Made by a program: the position numbers and the translations under genes. A stretch of DNA of 9,908 nucleotides from positions 1 to 9,908 of the forward strand of contig CAZSIT010000049.1 in assembly GCA_964607165.1 (NCBI GenBank). The letters run 5' to 3'. Under the pieces are notes generated by a model that ran no database searches, was not told the origin of the DNA, and saw only the letters and a list, made by a program, of their open reading frames with translations. This DNA is from DSPP01 sp964607165. Its GTDB lineage: Bacteria; Zixibacteria; MSB-5A5; DSPP01. Positions within the stretch are counted from its first letter, which is position 1. Every line of letters starts with the position of its first letter. This document shows, one piece after another, positions 6,817 through 9,908 of this stretch.

Positions 6817-8772
6817 CTAAGCGTCGGTAGGCGGCGGCAGGAGCTCTGCGAGCCGGCGCCAGAGCGAATCCACTTCTCCGCGCAGGCCCTGGTACCGCGC
6901 CACAAGCTCCTTGGTGCGCGTCCTGTCCTTGTAGAGGGCGGGATCGGCGAGGTGCGCTTCGACCGTCTTGAGGTCGCCTTCCCGCGTTTCAATCTCCTTC
7001 TCAAGACGCTCAATCTCCTCTGCGCGATGACGCGCCTCGCTTTTGGTTCGGCGTTCCGCCTCCTTTCTCTTGCGGGCGACCTCGCGGCCCTTGGTCGCGG
7101 ACGCCGCCGGGGGACCGGTTCCCCCTTGCCGTGTCTCCGCCGACCTTCCCCGTCCTGATTCCCCCGCGAGCCGCGCGGCCTCGTAGTCGTCGTAGCCGCC
7201 CGGGTAGAGCGTCACGCGCCCGTCGGTAACCGCCAGGATTCGCGTCGCCAGCCGCGCCATCAAGGAGCGGTCGTGCGTCACCACGACCACCGCGCCGGGG
7301 TACTGCTCCAGCGCCTCTTCCAGCACTTCCTTTCCCGCCAAGTCGAGATGATGGGTCGGCTCGTCCAAGAGGAGCAGGTTCGTCGGCTGAAGCAAGAGCT
7401 GCGCAATCGCGACGCGCTGGCGCTCCCCGCCCGAGAGCACCCGGCAGAGCTTGAAGACGTCGTCGCCAGTGAAGAGGAAATTGCCGAGGAGCGACCGGAG
7501 CCGCGGCCGGGCGTCGTCGGTGGCCACGTCTTCCACCGCCTCGAGGATTGTCAGCTTGCCGTCCAGCGTCTCGGCGGCGTGCTGCGCGAAGTAGGCCACC
7601 TTCGCCTGCTGGTGAATCTCGCGTTCCCCTTTGCGCGGCGAAAGCTGTCCCGCTATCACCCGCAAAAGCGTGGTCTTCCCCGCGCCGTTTGCGCCGACAA
7701 TCGCAATCTTTTCACCCCGCTCTATTTCCATGCCGGCGCCGGAGAATACATCCTCCGCCCCATAGCCAAAAGATACGTCTTTCAGCCGCACGATGGAGCG
7801 CCCCACATGGGGCGGTGCCGGGAAGTTGAACCGGATGGCGCGGGGGCGGCGCGGCAAAATCACGCGCTCTGCCTTCAAGCGCTCGATCTGCTTCCGCTTG
7901 CTCTGGGCCTGCGCCGCCTTGGAGGCCTTGGCGCCGAATCGCTCCGCAAAGCGGCTTAGCTGTTCTATTTTCCGCCCGACTTGCAAATTCTGCGCCTCGA
8001 TTTGCTCCCGGCGCGTCTCCCGCTCCTCGAGATAGCCGGTAAACGTCGTCGCGTACTCGGAGAGGACGCCAAAGTCGAGCTCCCGGACTTCCGTGGCGAC
8101 CCGATCCAAAAACACCCGGTCGTGCGAGACGACGACCAGCCCCCCGTGGAAGTCTTCGAGATACTCCTCCAGCCACTCGAGCGCGGGGAGATCGAGATGG
8201 TTGGTCGGCTCATCGAGGAAGAGGATGGTCGGGTCGGTGAGCAAAAGCCCCGCCAGGGCTGCGCGCATCCTCCAGCCTCCCGAGAACTCGGCAATGGGGC
8301 GGTCCTGATCCTTGCGCGCAAAGCCGAGCCCCGAGAGCACGCGCCGCGCCTCCGGCTCCAGCGCGTGAAGGTCGTTTATGTCCAAGTGATGCTGCAGCTC
8401 ACCGGCCCGGTCGAGGAGCGCCTCCATTTGAGGATCGCCCGCCGGCACGTTTTGCATTTCGTGGTAGAGCGCGTCCAGTTCCTCCCGCATTTCGAGCAAA
8501 TGCCGGTGCGCCTCCATCGCGCGATCGAGGATTGTGCCGTCGAAGGTTTCGGCCGCCTCCTGGGGAAGGTACCCCAGCCGCGTCCAGCGCGAGATTATGC
8601 GGGTTCCGGACTCGGGCGTGTATTCGCCCATTAAGATTCGGATGAGCGTGGTTTTGCCGGCGCCGTTCGGCCCCACCAGCGCCACCCGGTCGCCGGGCCC
8701 CAAGTTCCAGTTTAACTCCGAGAAGAGGACGCGCGCCCCGATGGAGTAACGCAGATTTTGGAGGCGAATCAT
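6817..8772 (-). CDS. ABC-F family ATPase (ribosome-associated type)
   Basis: This 651-aa protein has two ABC ATPase domains and no transmembrane segment, as in the ABC-F proteins that act at the ribosomal E site. The first domain has Walker A GPNGAGKTT (34-42), signature FSGGW (163-167), Walker B ending in E188 and SHD (216-218). The second has GANGAGKTT (360-368), LSGGE (446-450), E471 and TH (499-500). Both catalytic Glu are present, although the second LDEPTNHLD motif reads LDEPTHHLD. The interdomain linker (about 241-322), with FAERFGAKASKAAQAQSKRK, is of the YheS/YdiF kind. A charged coiled coil (about 560-640) ends the protein, matching the length of the YheS/Uup group. It may act as a translation factor or in antibiotic protection. 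The ATG at 8772 has a GGAG/GGGGA ribosome site, partly in a small CCCC/GGGG hairpin (8778-8790). Its base composition is far more GC-rich than its neighbours. Confidence 0.92.
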   Translation of the reverse strand: MIRLQNLRYSIGARVLFSELNWNLGPGDRVALVGPNGAGKTTLIRILMGEYTPESGTRIISRWTRLGYLPQEAAETFDGTILDRAMEAHRHLLEMREELDALYHEMQNVPAGDPQMEALLDRAGELQHHLDINDLHALEPEARRVLSGLGFARKDQDRPIAEFSGGWRMRAALAGLLLTDPTILFLDEPTNHLDLPALEWLEEYLEDFHGGLVVVSHDRVFLDRVATEVRELDFGVLSEYATTFTGYLEERETRREQIEAQNLQVGRKIEQLSRFAERFGAKASKAAQAQSKRKQIERLKAERVILPRRPRAIRFNFPAPPHVGRSIVRLKDVSFGYGAEDVFSGAGMEIERGEKIAIVGANGAGKTTLLRVIAGQLSPRKGEREIHQQAKVAYFAQHAAETLDGKLTILEAVEDVATDDARPRLRSLLGNFLFTGDDVFKLCRVLSGGERQRVAIAQLLLQPTNLLLLDEPTHHLDLAGKEVLEEALEQYPGAVVVVTHDRSLMARLATRILAVTDGRVTLYPGGYDDYEAARLAGESGRGRSAETRQGGTGPPAASATKGREVARKRKEAERRTKSEARHRAEEIERLEKEIETREGDLKTVEAHLADPALYKDRTRTKELVARYQGLRGEVDSLWRRLAELLPPPTDA

Positions 8773-8845
8773 CTTGTCCCCACTCCGGGGTCGTAGTCTT
8801 TATCCGGCGCATTCCAAGTCCCGTCACAGCAGATGACGATGCGTT

Positions 8846-9589
8846 TCAAAATACAGTACCACTGGCATCAGACATTCTGCGAAGAGCTAAACGAACGGCA
8901 CTTAATCGCAATTCGGTTAGTTCTTTGATACCCAGAAGGTTCCTCAAATGGTCTATAATTTTCGCCGCAGCTATTTCAGTTTCCTCATCGGTGGTTGGTT
9001 TGTCCATTCCCATGACGATTCCGAAAGCTCTGAAGGTTTCTTCAACAAGTCGACTTCGTTTCTCACCAACCGGTACACTTTCCAAAAGTTGCATACTCGC
9101 GCCTATCTTTGTGAAAACCGCCTCGAAGGGAATTAACTTTGATTCAATTTCAGCGGTAAGCCAAGTTGCATTCTTCTTCCGAATTCTTATCAAATCGGAT
9201 GCAAAATTCAGAGCATTTTTCGCAGGCCCACTTCGGAATAGCTCGCCAAGAATGTCGATTGTTCGATTAATGTATTCTTCGCAAAAAACAATATGTTTGT
9301 CGTAAGCCACGTTCGCCATGTGAGAAGCCGTTCCCAATGCGAAATCCTGTTGACGGTGCAGCAACTCAATTGACCGTTCATAGGATCGTTTATCTCGCCA
9401 TAACTGAACCAAAATACCTATCAATGCTCCAATGCCCGGAATACTTGCGAGTCCTTTAAAGAAATCAGAAACTTGGAGAAGCCACGTTGAGGCAAAAGAC
9501 GCAAAAAATACGAGGGCCAAAATAAGGTAGATGACCAAGGAGATTTTTGGCTGGTGATTCTTGGGTGACCCGATATCCTTCTTGTCCAT
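8846..9589 (-). CDS. Membrane protein of unknown function
   Basis: I do not recognise this 247-aa protein. A basic, polar start (MDKKDIGSPKNHQPK) is followed by a clear transmembrane helix (about 16-38) and a second, weaker hydrophobic segment (about 47-63). A soluble, mostly helical domain of about 180 residues follows. Its most distinctive part is HRQQDFALGTASHMAN (78-93) and the adjacent KHIVFCEEYI. No known catalytic motif is seen. ATG 9589 is chosen over TTG 9598 because the TTG overlaps the -10 box of a good promoter (9598-9627). With that promoter the transcript would begin at or within two or three bases of the ATG, so it would be leaderless. The gene lies about 230 bases downstream of an attC site in the same orientation and is AT-richer than the ABC-F gene. 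An accessory, cassette-borne role is possible, but no attC follows its stop. Confidence 0.75.
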   Translation of the reverse strand: MDKKDIGSPKNHQPKISLVIYLILALVFFASFASTWLLQVSDFFKGLASIPGIGALIGILVQLWRDKRSYERSIELLHRQQDFALGTASHMANVAYDKHIVFCEEYINRTIDILGELFRSGPAKNALNFASDLIRIRKKNATWLTAEIESKLIPFEAVFTKIGASMQLLESVPVGEKRSRLVEETFRAFGIVMGMDKPTTDEETEIAAAKIIDHLRNLLGIKELTELRLSAVRLALRRMSDASGTVF

Positions 9590-9597
9590 ATTACTCA

Positions 9598-9627
9598 ATA
9601 ATACACTTCATAATTTCCGCATGTCAA
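9598..9627 (-). promoter_or_regulatory. Promoter of the membrane protein gene
   Basis: On the minus strand: TTGACA (9627-9622), 18-base spacer, TATTAT (9603-9598; one mismatch to TATAAT). Only 8 bases (TGAGTAAT) separate the -10 box from ATG 9589, so the start of transcription falls at or just before the start codon. This implies a leaderless or nearly leaderless mRNA and settles the choice of start. Confidence 0.6.
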
Positions 9628-9630
9628 GGT

Positions 9631-9753
9631 TTATGGAAACAATAATTCAATTCCAACAATCCCCTTTTTTTCACCTTCCTTAAGCATTACTTTCCCTTCC
9701 AATGGCTGAAGAAAAAGAACAAAAGCACGGCTTGGTCGCCGAAGTAATCTCAT
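9631..9753 (-). CDS. Small ORF of 40 aa, doubtful
   Basis: This frame runs from ATG at 9753 to TAA at 9633-9631 and encodes 40 residues, starting MRLLRRPSRAFVLFLQP. A weak AGG lies 8 bases before the ATG. It sits between the attC boundary (about 9817) and the promoter of the membrane protein gene, in the same orientation. The composition is plausible for a short basic peptide, but I recognise nothing and length alone does not exclude chance. The gene-free part of 9590-9811 otherwise holds only the promoter described. Confidence 0.2.
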   Translation of the reverse strand: MRLLRRPSRAFVLFLQPLEGKVMLKEGEKKGIVGIELLFP

Positions 9754-9811
9754 CGGCTTAACCTAATCGTCTAATAATTGAAACGAGCACTCGCGTTAAT
9801 GTTTCATTGAA

Positions 9812-9869
9812 GCCTAACGTTTGAGTTCAGCGGCTGCCGAAGGCAGTCCGCTGGAACGAAGGGTTAGGC
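9812..9869 (-). repeat. attC: Integron-type attC recombination site
   Basis: Read on the minus strand, this 58-base element begins with R'' GCCTAAC (9869-9863) and ends with R' GTTAGGC (9818-9812), which are perfect complements. Inside, L'' GTTCCAGCGG and L' CCGCTGAAC pair with one unpaired C. A further CTGCC/GGCAG stem with a TTC loop follows after an unpaired A. Unpaired spacers (CCTTC and TCAAAC) separate R and L boxes. Two extrahelical bases on the L'' side, and CTGAACTCAAACG just before R', match canonical attC sites and fix the orientation. The recombination point would be between the G at 9818 and the T at 9817 (minus strand). No integrase gene is in the window, so it could be part of a larger array or a stray site. 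Confidence 0.75.
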
Positions 9870-9908
9870 CGCAGATTCGTGCTGAGGCCGACTGCCCTGG
9901 TCATTGGC
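9864..9908 (-). CDS. C-terminal end of a possible cassette gene (partial)
   Basis: From the window edge, one minus-strand frame reads 14 residues (ANDQGSRPQHESAA) and then TAA at 9866-9864, inside the attC R'' box. Cassette genes commonly stop at or inside attC in this way. The stretch is too short to identify and could be chance. Another frame is also open here, so the choice rests on the attC context. Confidence 0.3.
   Translation of the reverse strand, partial: ANDQGSRPQHESAA

Noticed and set aside
7273..7959. Long plus-strand ORF opposite the ABC-F gene (228 codons)
   Set aside because: It is a shadow of the GC-rich ABC-F gene, whose minus-strand frame has both complete ATPase domains; the plus-strand product is Arg- and Pro-rich and has no recognisable domain.
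7981..8634. Second long plus-strand ORF opposite the ABC-F gene (217 codons)
   Set aside because: Same cause: high GC lowers stop frequency in the opposite strand; no motifs or ribosome site support it.
9727..9747. Plus-strand TAWSPK followed by stop, like the lipoprotein's PAWSPK end
   Set aside because: Only six residues are involved and the sequence before them (Phe- and Lys-rich) is not propeller-like; it could be a gene remnant but chance is as likely.
9750..9780. Possible second, degenerate attC (GGCTTAACC..TCTAAT)
   Set aside because: Only a tail-like piece is present; there is no matching R''/R' pair or hairpin.
1..9908. CRISPR arrays, tRNA or rRNA genes
   Set aside because: No regularly spaced direct repeats and no tRNA- or rRNA-like stretches were seen by eye on either strand.

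Overview
The window reads as a scaffolded draft or metagenome assembly: it contains a run of exactly 100 N (4517-4616). The host looks like a Gram-negative (diderm) bacterium, because one gene encodes a lipoprotein and another a secreted protein with a beta-rich, barrel-like C-terminus. A kinase fused to a TolB/CadC-like domain and TPRs, together with a propeller lipoprotein, is a combination I associate with groups such as Acidobacteriota, Gemmatimonadota, Zixibacteria and relatives. That placement is inference and I do not name a taxon.

Left part (1-4497, + strand) is a probable operon of three tightly spaced genes. It starts with the C-terminal part of an M19 (renal dipeptidase-like) peptidase, followed by a secreted phospholipase C/P1 nuclease-like protein (26-base overlap), then a Ser/Thr protein kinase with TolB-like and TPR domains (12-base gap).

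Middle part (4498-6420, + strand) begins with the assembly gap, flanked by repeat ends. A consensus-like sigma70 promoter (4650-4678) then precedes dcd (dCTP deaminase), whose stop overlaps the start of a TolB-like beta-propeller lipoprotein gene (ATGA overlap). The intergenic region 6421-6816 has no gene. It is packed with dispersed repeats and hairpins and contains an approximately 298-bp unit (6478-6775) whose two ends resemble the sequences flanking the N gap, so the gap may hide another copy.

Right part (6817-9908, - strand) holds a GC-rich ABC-F ATPase gene whose composition differs sharply from its neighbours, then an unrecognised 247-aa membrane protein with its own promoter and a probable leaderless start. 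At the edge lies a 58-bp integron-type attC site in minus orientation (9812-9869), with a partial reading frame that stops inside it. This right edge looks like accessory, cassette-type DNA; no integrase gene is in the window.

No complete new system can be demonstrated. The most informative non-gene signals are the attC site with its downstream orphan membrane gene, the repeat unit shared with the gap edges, and the GC-rich ABC-F island.
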